Assembly: GCA_003602285.1 (NCBI GenBank)
Contig: QZVU01000001.1
Location: forward strand, 434,001 to 498,000
From: Arthrobacter frigidicola
GTDB taxonomy: Bacteria; Actinomycetota; Actinomycetes; Actinomycetales; Micrococcaceae
DNA: 64,000 bases
Direction: 5' to 3'
The position numbers were made by a program, and so were the translations under genes. The notes under the pieces are model-generated. The model searched no databases. It had not been told where the DNA came from and was given only the letters and a program-made list of their open reading frames with translations. Positions 1-9,534 of this stretch are shown piece after piece (position 1 is the stretch's first letter; the number at the start of each line of letters is the position of its first letter).

Positions 1-2808
1 CAGATCGGCAACGCGAACTCCTACGGCTTCGTCGCCGACACGCTGCTGCGCAACGCCGGCGTGGCCCGGGCGCTCGTCGCGCTGTTCGAGGCACGGTTCG
101 ACCCCGACCTGACCTCCGACCGGGAGGCCGCGGCCGCGGCTGCCCGGGTGGACCTCGCCTCGGGACTCGAACGGGTCGTGACCCTCGACGCCGACCGCGT
201 CCTGCGCTCCTACGCCAACCTCATCGACGCGACCCTGCGCACGAACTACTTCCAGAACAAGAGGCACGTCAGCTTCAAGCTCGACACCCCCTCGATCGAG
301 GGGGCGCCGTTCCCGCGGCCCAGGTTCGAGATCTGGGTGTACTCGCCCCAGGTCGAGGGTGTCCACCTGCGCTTCGGGGAAATCGCCCGCGGCGGGCTGC
401 GCTGGTCGGACCGGCGCGAGGACTTCCGCACCGAGGTGCTGGGCCTGGTGAAGGCCCAGACCGTCAAGAATGCCGTCATCGTGCCCACCGGGGCCAAGGG
501 CGGATTCTTCCCCAAGCAGCTTCCCGACCCCACGGTCGACAGGGCAGCCTGGCTGAACGAAGGAACGGAGAGCTACCGCACCTTCATCCGCGCCCTGCTG
601 GACATCACCGACAACCTGGTCACCGTCGACGGGAAGGAAACGGTGGTCACGCCCGAGCGGGTGGTGCGCCACGACGGCGACGACTCCTACCTGGTCGTCG
701 CGGCTGACAAGGGCACCGCGTCCTTCTCCGACATCGCCAACGGACTGTCGGCGGAATACGGCTTCTGGCTCGGCGACGCTTTCGCCTCGGGCGGCTCGGT
801 GGGCTACGACCACAAGGCGATGGGCATCACCGCCCGCGGTGCCTGGGAGTCCGTCAAGCGGCATTTCAGCGAATTCGACCTCGACACGCAGACCCAGGAC
901 TTCACCGTGGTCGGCGTCGGCGACATGAGCGGGGACGTGTTTGGCAACGGGATGCTCCTGTCCGAACACATCAAGCTCGTGGCCGCCTTCGATCACCGGC
1001 ACATCTTCCTCGATCCCAACCCGGACCCCGCGGCCTCCCACGCCGAGCGCCGGCGGCTGTTCGAGCTGCCGCGCTCCAGCTGGGAGGACTACGACGCTTC
1101 CCTGCTCAGCGAAGGCGGAGGAATCTATCCCCGGCAGTCCAAGTCGGTTCCGGTCTCGGACCAGGTCCGGGCCGTCCTCGGCCTGGAGGACTCCGTGACC
1201 ACCCTCAGCCCGCCCGAACTCCTGAAGGCCATCCTGAGCGCGCCGGTCGACCTGCTCTACAACGGCGGCATAGGCACCTACGTGAAGTCCTCGGCCGAAA
1301 CCAACGCCGAGGTCGGGGACCGCGCCAACGACGCGATCCGGATCAACGGCAGCGACCTGCGGGTCAAGGTCGTCGGCGAGGGCGGAAACCTCGGCATGAC
1401 CCAGCGCGGACGGATCGAGGCGGCGCTGAACGGCGTGGTCCTCAACACCGACGCGATCGACAACTCCGCCGGTGTCGACTGCTCCGACCACGAGGTCAAT
1501 ATCAAGATCTTCGTCGACCGGATGGTGAAACTGGGCCGGATGACCCCTGAGGAACGCCCCGGGTTCCTCCACTCCATGACCGATGAAGTCAGTGAGCTCG
1601 TGCTGCGCGACAACATCGACCAGAACGTGCTGCTGCTCAATGACCGCCAGCGGATCATCGAGTGGAGCCCCAGCTTCGAGCGGCTGATGGACTGGCTTGA
1701 GGCACACGCGGACCTGGATCGGGGCCTCGAGGCCCTGCCCACCACCAAGGTGCTGCGGGCCCGGATTGAGGCCGGGAAGGGCCTCACCTCCCCGGAGCTG
1801 TCGGTCCTGGCGGCCTACGCGAAGATCGAGCTGGCCAAGGCGCTGACCAACAGCGACCTGCCCGATGACCCCTGGTTCTCAGGCACCCTGCGCCGGTACT
1901 TCCCGCACCAGCTGGTGGAGCGCTTCGGGGATCTGCTCGACACCCACCCGCTGCGCCGGGAGATCATCGCGACCACCGTCGCCAACGACATGGTCAACAT
2001 GGGCGGCATCACCTTCGCCTTCCGCGTCATGGAGGAAACCTCCGTTTCCGAATCCGCTGTCGCCCGGGCCTTCGTTGCGCTGCGCGAGATCTACGAGCTC
2101 GACTCGATCGTCACCGCGCTCGAAGCACTGCCCGCGGACTTCCCGACCGAGCACTGGTGCGAGGTCCACCTGGACCTGCGGCGCCTGCTCGACCGGGCCG
2201 TCCGCTGGTTCGTGAACCACGTCGAGGCCAGCACCCCGGTCGAAGAAAGCATCGCGGCGTTCAAGCCCCTCATCGACCCGCTGCGGTCCCGGCTCTCCTC
2301 CTTCGTGCGCGGCGGAGACCTCGAGCGCGTTCGAAAGTGGACGGCCGTGGCGCAGGAGCGGGGGCTGCCCGAGTCCATCGTGACCACCTGGGCCGAACAG
2401 TTCGAATCCTTCGCCCTCCTCGACATCGCCTTCAGCACCCGGCGGGTCGACGAGCCGGTTGAGGACATCGCCCGGGTGTACTACGCCGTCTACGATTACT
2501 TCGACGTGGACAACCTCCTCGAGCGCATCACCCACCTTCCCCGCAAGGACAGGTGGCAGGCGCTGGCCCGGGCGGCGCTGCGCGATGATCTCTATTCGAC
2601 CGTCGCCGACATCACCGTCGCCGTGCTCAAGGCCTCGGAGAGGCTCCGCGGAGGCGAGCCGATGGCCCGCCTGCACGAGTGGGAGGCGCAGCACGCCGAC
2701 CAGCTGGCGCGGGCCCGGAACATGTTCGACGAGGTCAACCGCCTCGAACAGGACGATATCTCTTCGCTCTCGGTGGCGCTGCGCCTGCTGCGCTCCATCG
2801 TCCGCTGA
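1..2808 (+). CDS. gdh: NAD-specific glutamate dehydrogenase, large type (3' part, 5' end outside window)
   Basis: The frame is open from base 1, so this is the C-terminal 935 residues of a protein that in this family is about 1,600 aa. The family oxidatively deaminates glutamate to 2-oxoglutarate with NAD. Just after the window edge it shows the conserved catalytic-domain block ARGGLRWSDRREDF, followed by VKAQTVKNAVIVPTGAKGGF, which carries the lysine typical of the glutamate dehydrogenase active site. The nucleotide-binding part follows (GVGDMSGDVFGNGML, then DLLYNGGIGTYVK and VVGEGGNLGMTQ). The last 350 residues are the helical C-terminal region of the large enzyme. The gene ends 13 bp before the sensor kinase, so the two may be co-transcribed. 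In mycobacteria this enzyme is linked to carbon/nitrogen balance through GarA; nothing in the window tests that here. Identification is firm. Confidence 0.95.
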   Translation, partial: QIGNANSYGFVADTLLRNAGVARALVALFEARFDPDLTSDREAAAAAARVDLASGLERVVTLDADRVLRSYANLIDATLRTNYFQNKRHVSFKLDTPSIEGAPFPRPRFEIWVYSPQVEGVHLRFGEIARGGLRWSDRREDFRTEVLGLVKAQTVKNAVIVPTGAKGGFFPKQLPDPTVDRAAWLNEGTESYRTFIRALLDITDNLVTVDGKETVVTPERVVRHDGDDSYLVVAADKGTASFSDIANGLSAEYGFWLGDAFASGGSVGYDHKAMGITARGAWESVKRHFSEFDLDTQTQDFTVVGVGDMSGDVFGNGMLLSEHIKLVAAFDHRHIFLDPNPDPAASHAERRRLFELPRSSWEDYDASLLSEGGGIYPRQSKSVPVSDQVRAVLGLEDSVTTLSPPELLKAILSAPVDLLYNGGIGTYVKSSAETNAEVGDRANDAIRINGSDLRVKVVGEGGNLGMTQRGRIEAALNGVVLNTDAIDNSAGVDCSDHEVNIKIFVDRMVKLGRMTPEERPGFLHSMTDEVSELVLRDNIDQNVLLLNDRQRIIEWSPSFERLMDWLEAHADLDRGLEALPTTKVLRARIEAGKGLTSPELSVLAAYAKIELAKALTNSDLPDDPWFSGTLRRYFPHQLVERFGDLLDTHPLRREIIATTVANDMVNMGGITFAFRVMEETSVSESAVARAFVALREIYELDSIVTALEALPADFPTEHWCEVHLDLRRLLDRAVRWFVNHVEASTPVEESIAAFKPLIDPLRSRLSSFVRGGDLERVRKWTAVAQERGLPESIVTTWAEQFESFALLDIAFSTRRVDEPVEDIARVYYAVYDYFDVDNLLERITHLPRKDRWQALARAALRDDLYSTVADITVAVLKASERLRGGEPMARLHEWEAQHADQLARARNMFDEVNRLEQDDISSLSVALRLLRSIVR

Positions 2809-2821
2809 TTGACAGGAATCT

Positions 2822-4297
2822 ATGGCTATCTTCACCGACCCGATCCGGGACTATCAGGGCTTCGCGCCGGGGGACGCGGAGTGGCTGCACCTCCTGGTGG
2901 GGGACTGGCAGATGGTCGCGGACCTCGCGTTCGCCGATCTCGCCCTGTGGTTTCCGCTCGACGACGGGGGGTACGTCGCGCTGGCGCATGCCCGGCCTTC
3001 GACCTCGCACACCGTCTTCCACAGCGACTTCGTGGGGGAGCGGATACGGGCGGACCTGCTTCCGCTGGTGAACCGGGCCTGGGAGAGCCAGCGCATCGAA
3101 TGCACGCCGGACGAACAGTGCGTGGAGACCGCCATGCGGGTCGAGGCGGTCCCCATGGTGCGCAACGGCCGGACCCTGGCCATCGTGACGACCCATATGG
3201 ACATGTCCACCCCGCGGATGCCCTCCCGGCTGGAGCTCACTTACCGGCAGTGCGCGCAGGATCTGCTCCGGATGGGCACCCTGGGCCTCTGGCCGGACTT
3301 CGCGACGCCGACGGGCTCGCGGCGGGGCGCTCCCCGCGTCGGTGACGGACTGATCCGCCTCGACGTCGACGGGATCGTCGAATATGCCAGCCCCAACGGC
3401 GTCTCGGCGTTCCGGCGGCTCGGGGACGTGGAAACCCTCGAGGGACGGTCGCTGGCCGAGATCACCACCCCGCTGCTGAAGGACCGGCGGATGGTCGATG
3501 AGACCCTGCCGCTCGTGGTGACCGGGCGCATGCCCTGGCGGTCCGAAATCAGTTCCCGCGGCGTCAGCCTGTCCCTGCGGGCGATCCCGCTGCGGGACGA
3601 GACGGATCGTTTCGGGGCGCTGGTGCTCGTGCGGGACGTCTCGGAGCTGCGCCGCCGGGAGATGGAACTCGTCTCCAAGGACGCCACCATCCGGGAGATC
3701 CACCACCGGGTGAAGAACAACCTGCAGACCGTTGCCGCCCTGCTGCGGATGCAGTCGCGGCGAATGGTCAGCGACGAGGGCAAGCAAGGCCTCGAGCAGG
3801 CCATGCGCAGGGTCGCGACCATCGCCCTGGTGCACGAGACCCTGTCGCAGGGGCTTGCGCAGAGCGTCGACTTCGATGAGTTGATCGAGCGGCAGTTCCG
3901 GCTCTCGGCTGAGGTCGCCTCGCCGTCCCACGCAGTGCGCACCGAACGCAGCGGCTGTTTTGGCGAGCTGCCCAGCGACTTCGCGACGCCGCTGGCCCTC
4001 GTCATCAATGAGCTGGTGACCAACGCCGTCGAGCACGGACTGGCCGACCGCAGCGGCACCGTGTGGTTAGCGGCGAACCGGCGCACCGACCGCGATGGGG
4101 AGGAACTCCTTGACGTCACGATCGCCGACGACGGCGTGGGCCTGCCCGCCGGAGACCTCCCCCAGGGCCTCGGCCTGCAGATCGTCCGGACGCTCGTGAA
4201 CAGCGAGCTCGGAGGGACCATCGAGTGGAGTGCGCGGGAGGGCGGCGGCACGGCGGTGCACCTCGAGATGGGCCTGCAGAACGACCGGTCAGCCTGA
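2822..4297 (+). CDS. pdtaS: PdtaS-type sensor histidine kinase
   Basis: A 491-aa soluble kinase with no membrane segment. Residues about 1-150 form a GAF-like sensor, about 175-280 a PAS domain, and from about 285 a HisKA_2 dimerisation/phosphoacceptor domain with EIHHRVKNNLQTVAALL (His294/295), then a HATPase domain with the N box (NELVTNAVEHGL), DDGVGLP and GLGLQIVRTLV. This order matches PdtaS of mycobacteria, which phosphorylates the antitermination regulator PdtaR. No pdtaR homologue lies in the window. The ATG follows a CAGGAAT ribosome-binding site and sits 13 bp after the dehydrogenase stop. It converges on whiB1 across a palindromic terminator. Confidence 0.9.
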   Translation: MAIFTDPIRDYQGFAPGDAEWLHLLVGDWQMVADLAFADLALWFPLDDGGYVALAHARPSTSHTVFHSDFVGERIRADLLPLVNRAWESQRIECTPDEQCVETAMRVEAVPMVRNGRTLAIVTTHMDMSTPRMPSRLELTYRQCAQDLLRMGTLGLWPDFATPTGSRRGAPRVGDGLIRLDVDGIVEYASPNGVSAFRRLGDVETLEGRSLAEITTPLLKDRRMVDETLPLVVTGRMPWRSEISSRGVSLSLRAIPLRDETDRFGALVLVRDVSELRRREMELVSKDATIREIHHRVKNNLQTVAALLRMQSRRMVSDEGKQGLEQAMRRVATIALVHETLSQGLAQSVDFDELIERQFRLSAEVASPSHAVRTERSGCFGELPSDFATPLALVINELVTNAVEHGLADRSGTVWLAANRRTDRDGEELLDVTIADDGVGLPAGDLPQGLGLQIVRTLVNSELGGTIEWSAREGGGTAVHLEMGLQNDRSA

Positions 4298-4385
4298 GCG
4301 GTCGGATGCGTCAATCGGATACGTCGGTCGGTTCCGGCCGCCGCCGGTGATCTCCCCGAGGCTCAGCCGCAGGGGTCCGGCTTAA

Positions 4386-4421
4386 ATGCAGGAGGGCCGC
4401 CCGCGGGCGGCCCTCCTGCAT
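4386..4421. terminator. 36-bp perfect palindrome, bidirectional terminator
   Basis: Two 18-bp arms with no spacer are exact reverse complements (ATGCAGGAGGGCCGCCCG and its mirror). The element lies between the convergent pdtaS and whiB1 genes, 88 bp after the first stop and 36 bp after the second. There is no strong U tract, as is common in high-GC actinobacteria. It very likely terminates transcription from both sides. Confidence 0.75.
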
Positions 4422-4457
4422 GTGCTGGCTGCGGCCTGCCGGCCGCCCCGCACTTGG

Positions 4458-4706
4458 TTACGAGGCGCGGCGGGCACGCGCGGCCCGGCGCTTGAGCGCA
4501 CGGCGCTCGTCTTCGCTCATTCCGCCCCAGACGCCTGCGTCCTGTCCGGATTCGATCGCCCACTGAAGGCAGGTGTCGATGACGGGGCAGCGACGGCAGA
4601 CGCTCTTGGCCTCTTCGATCTGAAGAAGCGCCGGCCCGGTATTCCCGACCGGGAAAAACAACTCCGGGTCCTTGTCCAGACACGCAGCGCGGCTACGCCA
4701 ATCCAT
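4458..4706 (-). CDS. whiB1: WhiB1 family iron-sulfur transcription factor
   Basis: An 82-aa Wbl protein. The cysteines fall at about residues 9, 37, 40 and 46 (C-x27-C-x2-C-x5-C), the ligands of the [4Fe-4S] cluster, followed by the GVWGGMSEDERR turn and a basic RRAARARR tail that binds DNA. In mycobacteria WhiB1 is essential, reacts with nitric oxide and binds the primary sigma factor. I chose the ATG at 4706 (MDWRSRAAC, as in the family) over a GTG three codons upstream, because the AAGGAG at about 4719-4724 is properly spaced only for the ATG. A CRP-like palindrome lies just upstream. Confidence 0.93.
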   Translation of the reverse strand: MDWRSRAACLDKDPELFFPVGNTGPALLQIEEAKSVCRRCPVIDTCLQWAIESGQDAGVWGGMSEDERRALKRRAARARRAS

Positions 4707-4737
4707 GCTGACCACTTTCTCCTTTAGCCCTCAACCT

Positions 4738-4753
4738 TGTGAAAACATTCACG
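4738..4753. promoter_or_regulatory. CRP-like binding site upstream of whiB1
   Basis: TGTGA, six bases, then TCACG: a near-perfect match to the cAMP-receptor-protein consensus TGTGA-N6-TCACA. It lies 32 bp upstream of the whiB1 start. On the same strand TACTAT (4762-4767) could be a -10 element, which would put the site downstream of it, a position typical of repression. whiB1 of Mycobacterium tuberculosis is a known CRP (Rv3676) target, so the match is meaningful, but the promoter itself is inferred. Confidence 0.5.
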
Positions 4754-4944
4754 AGGGCCCTCATAGTAAAGGGGCCGTATGCGGCCCCCGCTTTCATCTC
4801 AGATCAAGGCTGTCACGTTACGTCACGGTAAACAAGAGCTAATACACCGAGACTTGCGCAGACGGATGAGGGTTAGGTCACAAGAGGGGTGCGGGAGGGG
4901 TCCGGTCTTGGCCGTAGTGGAACTATCTCCGGTAGGGTGCCAGT

Positions 4945-5367
4945 GTGTCAAGACCCACCGAGCCAGCCCCCCACCTCCGCCCGGCAGGCGTCGCCGTGAT
5001 CGCGGGAATCCTCCTGCTTGAGGCCCTGGGCTTCCTCGGGGTCGGAGCCCTCTTCCTGAGCACCCTGGCCATGGGCGACCTGGTCTCCGTCGGGGGAACG
5101 GTCTTCCTGGCGGTGTTCCTGATCCTCCTTGCCATCTGGCTCGGAGTGCTTGCCCGTGCCCTGTGGCGGGGTTTCCGCTGGCCGCGTTCGGCCGCCCTGG
5201 TGATCCAGCTCTTCCTCGTCATCCTTTCGGTGTCGTTCTTCTCCAGCGGGTCGGTGGTGATCGGCCTCGCGATGCTGGTGCCGGGTGCCGTTGTCCTGAT
5301 CGCCCTCTTCACCCGCCCCGTCCTTAACTACACGTCACGGGCCACCGGGGAAACCCGGACCCTGTAG
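4945..5367 (+). CDS. Small integral membrane protein, four predicted TM segments
   Basis: 140 aa starting at GTG. It has hydrophobic stretches at about residues 14-36, 45-68, 80-98 and 100-120, and a charged loop RALWRGFRWPRSA between the second and third. I do not recognise a named family. It is divergent from whiB1 across a 238-bp region that should hold both promoters, and converges on the FtsK/SpoIIIE gene, from which it is only 5 bp away. No catalytic motif is visible. Confidence 0.7.
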   Translation: MSRPTEPAPHLRPAGVAVIAGILLLEALGFLGVGALFLSTLAMGDLVSVGGTVFLAVFLILLAIWLGVLARALWRGFRWPRSAALVIQLFLVILSVSFFSSGSVVIGLAMLVPGAVVLIALFTRPVLNYTSRATGETRTL

Positions 5368-5372
5368 GGGCA

Positions 5373-8300
5373 TCAGGGGCCGTCTTCGGGAAACTGCGCG
5401 AGCTGCACCGGCAGCTGCCGGCCCGAGTCCAGCACCACCGCGCGTCCGGGCGGGCCGATGCCATCCAAAGGCTCCAGCCGGACCCCGAAGACCTCGCCGT
5501 CGGACTCGGTCCGCGGCGCCAAAATAACGCCGCGGCCCGCGGCCCGGGCCAGCCGGGCGAGCGGCCGCTGGGTCAACAGGAACCGGTGGCCCGCCGTGAG
5601 CACCGCCCGCGCGCCGGACGCGAGGCATGCCTCGAGGATCGGGTGGAGGGCATCGGGCAGGGTCTCCGCGTCGTCGATCAGCAGTAGGCACTGTGCCGGG
5701 TCCGTCGCCAGGGGAGGGCGGGTTCCTGCGGCCCGCCAGTAGGCCGCCGGATCGTCCTGGGGCCGCAGGCGGTGCAGCCATGCCGGGGCCTGGTTCTCGA
5801 GCAGGGCCAGGAGGGTCGACCTGCCCGAGGCCGGTGGTCCCACCGCGGCCCAGAGGCCCCCGGCTTCAAGGCCAAGGAAGACGGTCTCCAGTTCGTCGCC
5901 GCCGATCCCGATGGGAATCCGGCAGGCCGCGCCGGTCCCGGTCGCCGCCGGGAGGTCGGTCGACCGGATCCGGACCGGGAGCGGGTCAACCCGGAAGGGG
6001 CGCCGCTGCGGCGGCCGCGGCGCCCCTTCCGCCCGCGGGCGAATGATCAGCTGGGCCGGGGCGCCGTCGTTTAGCAGGACCGGGCCGAACCGGGCCGTGC
6101 CGAATCTTCCAAAGGCAACTCCCCGTCCCGGCACCGGGTCGACCGCCGGCAGCCGGGGCCAGCCGGCGGTCACCTCCGGGGGCGTTCCCAGGGGCAGGTA
6201 GACCCGGTTCGGTATCTGCCCGACGAAGCGCGCTGCGGTCAACTCCCTTTCACCGGTGATCACCAGCGACACCCCGGCGGCGGGACCGTCACGGACGATG
6301 TCGTGAAGCAGGTCCTCGGCGGCGGAAAACCGGCGGGACCGGAAGGTGCCCGCCCACCGGCCCCAGCCCGAGACCGCGAGGAGAATCGGGGGAGTCCCGG
6401 GGGCGGCGGGCGCCGAGAGCCGTTCGAGGACGACTGCCGCGAGGCGGAAGAGGATCCGTTCCGCCCGGACCGGTTCGTGGGCGGCGGCGTACGCTCCGGT
6501 CTGGGGTGCGTCGGAGGCGGCGGCGAGCGTGAAGTCGCCATCGAGGATATAGAGGTGCGTGTCCGGCAGGACCAGCAGGCACTCCGTGAGGGTGTGCCTC
6601 AACGCTCCGGCGGCTCCGGACGAGGCCGAACCGATGAAGGCGAGGTGGGAGCCGCCCGGTGCCCAGCGCAGGAAAGGCTGGGCCTGCCGGTCGGGAAGGT
6701 CAAGCAGTCCTAGGGTGAGCGCCTCCGGCACCGACGCCCCGGGGTCCGCGGGGAGGAGCTCCGTCGGCAGCGGCGGGAGGACCGGGCGGTACTGAGCGGG
6801 GGTGCCGATCTCCCGGGCCGCTTCCGCGATCCTTCGAACGAGGAACCGAACCGCGTCCGGACCCTCCTCCGGCGCCGGATCGGGCGCGTCCGTGCGCGTC
6901 CCTTGAAGCCACTCGGCCAGCTCCAGGACGGGGCCCGGTCCCGGGGGCGGCCCGGCCGTCGAAGCCACCTGGAACTCCCTGGGCTCCCCGGAGCCGACCT
7001 TCAGGAAACCCCGACCGGGCAGGCCCACCGCGATGGCCGCGGCCTGGATCGAGCCGATGAGGTCCAGGGATTCGATGTCGTTCTGGACCCGCAGTGCAAT
7101 CGACGCAGTGATATTCGCCCGGAGGTCGGCCGTGACGGCGCCGGTGGGCCGCTGGGTCGCCAGGACCAGATGGACCCCAAGCGATCGGCCCAGCGCCGCA
7201 CACTTCATCAGGTCCCCGGCGGCCCCGGGCACGTCATCGCTCAGCCTGCGGAATTCATCGACCACCACCACGAGCCGCGGGAGGGACACCGCCGTCGACG
7301 CCGACAGCCTGGCGATGTCCTGGACCGAGTGGGCGGCGAACAGTTCCTCCCGTCGGCGCAGCTCGGCCCGGAGCGAGCGAAGCGCGCGTTCCACCGACTC
7401 CGCGGACAGGTCCGTCAGGAACCCGACGCAGTGGGGCAGCCCGCTCAGCGGGCCGAGGCCCGAGCCTCCCTTGAAGTCGATGAGGAGGAAGTTGACCCGC
7501 GGGGGTGGATAGCGCGCCGCGATGCCGAGGACCAGGGAACGCAGCAGCTGTGATTTTCCGGACCCCGTTGTGCCGGCCACCAGGAGGTGGGGCCCCTGCC
7601 TGACCAGATCGAAAACCTGGGGACCGCCCGGGGCAGCACCAATCGCCACCTCCAGGCTGTCCTTGTCCGCGCCGTCGGCCCACCGCTGGCCCAGTTCCCC
7701 GGCTGAAGGCGGAGCCGGAAGGTGCAGGCCGTCCTCGAATGAGGAGGAAGGATGCACCCGGCGCCCGCCCGGTGGGGTCCGGGTCGAGGCTGAGCCCAGG
7801 GCCCGGGCACAGGCGTCGAAGGCCGGGGCACCCACTTGATCCGGAATGAACCCGAGACGGCCGGAGCCACGGACCACGGTGGCCCGGCCCGGCCGCACCG
7901 AGATGGTAATCGCCTCGGCCCACTCGCCTGCCGGAACGGGCCCGGGTGCCGCCGAAAACTCGATCAGCACCGGGCCGGGCCCTTCGCGGATCACCGCCTC
8001 GAGCGCGCCGGGGGTGGACACGAGGCGGACCCCCGGCAGGAACCGGGCCGCGGTGGGCAGTTCGGACGGCAGGCCGCGGCAGATCACCCCCGCGTCGGAT
8101 CCGAGTACCGCTGAAAACTGGAGCAGGATGAGCCGGCCCATGCCCAGCACGTCCTCCCGGGGGCCGTGCAGCTGGATCCGGGCGGGGAAGGGACGTTCGG
8201 ACGCCGGTCGGAATGGGAGAACCACTGGCATCCGCTTGAGGATGGGCGGCGTCCATTCCGGTCCCGGGCGGGTGAGTCGAAGGTTCGCCTGCTGGTCGGC

Positions 8301-9272
8301 CTTGCCCAAACGGATATTCGCGGTCCGGGAAGTCCGATCTGCCGGGGACGGGGAGACCGTGCCCGGGTCCGTCCACCGATCTTCCTGGCCGCGCCCGTAG
8401 GCCTGGAGGGCAACCGACCCTACATCCAACACCGCCGCGCAGCGCCGCTTCGCATCGGCCCCGGCGGCGCTCCGGACGGCGGCCTCGAACCGCCGCCGGC
8501 GTCGACGGACGGCCCAGATCGACAGCAACCCGGTCAGCGAGGCAGCCGCGGCGAAGGCAAGCAGGAGCCACATCTGCAGGGCCAGGGCCAGGACCGCCCC
8601 GCCCACCACCGGCAGCAGAATCGTCGGCGCGAGGAAGCGCTCGCGCTCCGACACGGGCTCGGCGGTGATGTCCAGGGGTTCCCCGAGGTCCCCCGGGCGG
8701 AATTCCGGGTGGCAGGCTCCGGTGAGGGCGAGCGTGCACCGCGAGCCGCCCATAACGAGCGAGGAGGAGGAAGAAATCGGTGCCTCCGTGATCCGGTTCC
8801 CGTCCACCCACGTGCCATTCGCCGAGCCCCCATCACGCAGCAGGACGCGGTCCTCTCCGACAGCCAGCACAGCGTGGCGCCGGGACAGCGCCGGATCGCG
8901 CAGCGAAATGTCGCAGCCCGACCGGCCGATCGAGTACGAACCCCGCATTAAGGGGAAGATGCGCCCGGCATCCGGTCCGGAGTGCACGACAAGCATGAGG
9001 GCGGAACGTGCCGGTGAGGGCCCGGGACCGGCACGGCCGCTCCCGGCAACGAGGACGGCCCCGTTGACCAGAGGAGGGACGCCCGGTTCGAGTGCGGCAA
9101 GGGGGATACCCGCGACCGAGAGGCAGAGGTCCCCGAAGCGGAGGGTGAGGTGCCCGGCCAGGTCCGCTCCGGACATCGGCCGCCGCAGGTCGACAACGAG
9201 CTCGCAGGGGAGGGATGACGCGGTGGCGGCAGGGGCTCCGGGGCCCGCCACCACGGAAAGGTGAAGCTGCAT
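5373..9272 (-). CDS. FHA domain / three-ATPase FtsK-SpoIIIE protein, EssC/EccC-like
   Basis: 1,299 aa. In order: a ubiquitin-like region (residues about 1-80), an FHA domain at about 92-180 (SYSIGRSGCDISL, SRRHAVL, GSANGTWVDG), two TM helices at about 214-254, then three FtsK/SpoIIIE ATPase modules. The first is intact (Walker A GTTGSGKS near residue 570, Walker B VVVVDEFRRL). The second is degenerate (GSASSGAAG near 877). The third is GPPASGRST near 1150. FHA, two TM and tandem ATPases is the layout of EssC of Firmicutes type VII secretion; EccC has the same ATPases but no FHA. No other secretion gene or WXG100 substrate is nearby. I chose the ATG at 9272 because TTGGAG lies 5 nt in front of it; the frame is open 39 codons further upstream. 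Confidence 0.85.
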   Translation of the reverse strand: MQLHLSVVAGPGAPAATASSLPCELVVDLRRPMSGADLAGHLTLRFGDLCLSVAGIPLAALEPGVPPLVNGAVLVAGSGRAGPGPSPARSALMLVVHSGPDAGRIFPLMRGSYSIGRSGCDISLRDPALSRRHAVLAVGEDRVLLRDGGSANGTWVDGNRITEAPISSSSSLVMGGSRCTLALTGACHPEFRPGDLGEPLDITAEPVSERERFLAPTILLPVVGGAVLALALQMWLLLAFAAAASLTGLLSIWAVRRRRRRFEAAVRSAAGADAKRRCAAVLDVGSVALQAYGRGQEDRWTDPGTVSPSPADRTSRTANIRLGKADQQANLRLTRPGPEWTPPILKRMPVVLPFRPASERPFPARIQLHGPREDVLGMGRLILLQFSAVLGSDAGVICRGLPSELPTAARFLPGVRLVSTPGALEAVIREGPGPVLIEFSAAPGPVPAGEWAEAITISVRPGRATVVRGSGRLGFIPDQVGAPAFDACARALGSASTRTPPGGRRVHPSSSFEDGLHLPAPPSAGELGQRWADGADKDSLEVAIGAAPGGPQVFDLVRQGPHLLVAGTTGSGKSQLLRSLVLGIAARYPPPRVNFLLIDFKGGSGLGPLSGLPHCVGFLTDLSAESVERALRSLRAELRRREELFAAHSVQDIARLSASTAVSLPRLVVVVDEFRRLSDDVPGAAGDLMKCAALGRSLGVHLVLATQRPTGAVTADLRANITASIALRVQNDIESLDLIGSIQAAAIAVGLPGRGFLKVGSGEPREFQVASTAGPPPGPGPVLELAEWLQGTRTDAPDPAPEEGPDAVRFLVRRIAEAAREIGTPAQYRPVLPPLPTELLPADPGASVPEALTLGLLDLPDRQAQPFLRWAPGGSHLAFIGSASSGAAGALRHTLTECLLVLPDTHLYILDGDFTLAAASDAPQTGAYAAAHEPVRAERILFRLAAVVLERLSAPAAPGTPPILLAVSGWGRWAGTFRSRRFSAAEDLLHDIVRDGPAAGVSLVITGERELTAARFVGQIPNRVYLPLGTPPEVTAGWPRLPAVDPVPGRGVAFGRFGTARFGPVLLNDGAPAQLIIRPRAEGAPRPPQRRPFRVDPLPVRIRSTDLPAATGTGAACRIPIGIGGDELETVFLGLEAGGLWAAVGPPASGRSTLLALLENQAPAWLHRLRPQDDPAAYWRAAGTRPPLATDPAQCLLLIDDAETLPDALHPILEACLASGARAVLTAGHRFLLTQRPLARLARAAGRGVILAPRTESDGEVFGVRLEPLDGIGPPGRAVVLDSGRQLPVQLAQFPEDGP

Positions 9273-9534
9273 ACCCGCTCCAATGTTGAATGCTCCTTCG
9301 GCGAGGATAGGCAGCGTCCGGGCGGCAGGAATGCGGGCGTCAGGCGTTGTGGACAACGCGGCCGGACGGTCCCGGGCGCCCGGGGTCAACCGGGGTTAAG
9401 GGGACGCCGGACGGAGCTGGTGCGGTGGCGCGCCCGATACCGCCAAGGCGGTTAATTGCGGGCACAACCTATAGGCTTGCCTCGATGCCCTCGAAGGGTG
9501 AGCCCTCAAAATCCTAGAAAAAGGTCATGCTGCT

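Noticed and set aside
1879-2835. 318-codon minus-strand frame opposite the glutamate dehydrogenase
   Set aside because: Antisense shadow created by third-position GC; the plus frame is a conserved enzyme.
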